From Bog-532 sp963805255 (lineage in GTDB: Bacteria > Actinomycetota > Actinomycetes > Streptosporangiales > Streptosporangiaceae): a stretch of 64,000 nucleotides of DNA. Of the stretch, positions 63,981-64,000 are shown one piece after another. The notes beneath the pieces were generated by a model that was not told the DNA's origin, did no database searches, and worked only from the letters and a program-made list of their open reading frames with translations. Position 1 is the first letter of the stretch. Each line of letters opens with the position of its first letter. The stretch spans positions 292,805 through 356,804 of the forward strand of contig CAWDTK010000013.1 of NCBI GenBank assembly GCA_963805255.1, written 5' to 3'. The translations under genes were made by a program, and so were the position numbers.

Positions 63981-64000
63981 TTATGGAGAATTCTCCATAA
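63981..64000. repeat. 20-bp perfect palindrome at the break of IS66-druA copy 2
   Basis: TTATGGAGAATTCTCCATAA is a perfect palindrome that starts exactly where homology to copy 1 ends. It is AT-rich in contrast to its surroundings. It may be the end of another mobile element that continues outside the window, or a junction artefact at a contig end. Confidence 0.7.

Overview
The window is high-GC DNA from an actinomycete. The evidence is the very high GC content, the gene order tsaD-rimI-tsaB / thiO-thiS-thiG / PASTA kinase / pfkA / plsC / ROK glucokinase / long-chain acyl-CoA synthetase (close to the Streptomyces order as I remember it), a DUF222-HNH gene, Streptomyces-type conjugative-element genes and many GTG/TTG starts. 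A Streptosporangiales-like or other filamentous actinomycete fits; the genus cannot be fixed from this sequence.

Positions 1-16,700 are ordinary chromosome. They hold a PIG-L deacetylase (cut by the window start), the t6A tRNA-modification genes tsaD and tsaB with rimI between them, an FAD oxidoreductase, a TPP riboswitch driving thiO-thiS-thiG (thiO carries a one-base frameshift), a PASTA Ser/Thr kinase, 6-phosphofructokinase, an acyltransferase, an esterase, a membrane protein, glucokinase, a small CxxC protein, a metallophosphoesterase and a long-chain acyl-CoA synthetase. Several of these genes carry in-frame tandem repeats that look like recent expansions.

From 16,950 the window becomes accessory. 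A DUF222-HNH endonuclease gene with three separate minisatellites is cut off inside its HNH motif at 19,165. Forty bases on starts a large serine integrase (19,205), followed by a minus-strand block with an FtsK/TraB-type DNA translocase and five small genes: an actinomycete integrative and conjugative element (AICE). No replication initiator is visible. The element is broken up by insertion sequences from 24.2 kb onward. GntR and XRE regulator genes and a methyltransferase pseudogene at 28-34 kb may be its cargo.

Positions 24-44 kb are a nested IS graveyard: an IS5-like element split by an IS66-type element that carries a druA (DUF4338) gene, an IS982-like element inside the methyltransferase, a 2.6-kb element with an 803-residue transposase, IS110, a second IS66-type element, two oppositely oriented group II intron fragments, an integrase-core (IS3/IS481-like) element and an IS1182.

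Positions 41-55 kb and 57-62 kb hold the remains of an arylsulfatase / membrane-protein neighbourhood: DUF1622, two sulfatases, a HAD hydrolase, a radical-SAM anaerobic sulfatase maturase, two potassium channels, YihY/BrkB, a YrhK-like protein, SRPBCC, SHOCT-like, DUF6325, GYD and an MFS transporter. Almost all carry a frameshift, an in-frame stop or an insertion. Only the second sulfatase, SRPBCC, DUF6325 and cutA look whole. The MFS gene contains an IS701 element that itself contains an ISAzo13 element, each with its own target duplication.

The window ends inside a second, inverted, nearly identical copy of the IS66-druA element (62,436-63,980), itself broken by a 20-bp perfect palindrome. 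The two IS66-druA copies bracket about 35 kb. The strongest leads for something new are the IS66-druA unit, the sulfatase stranded without its local maturase, and the coding minisatellites.
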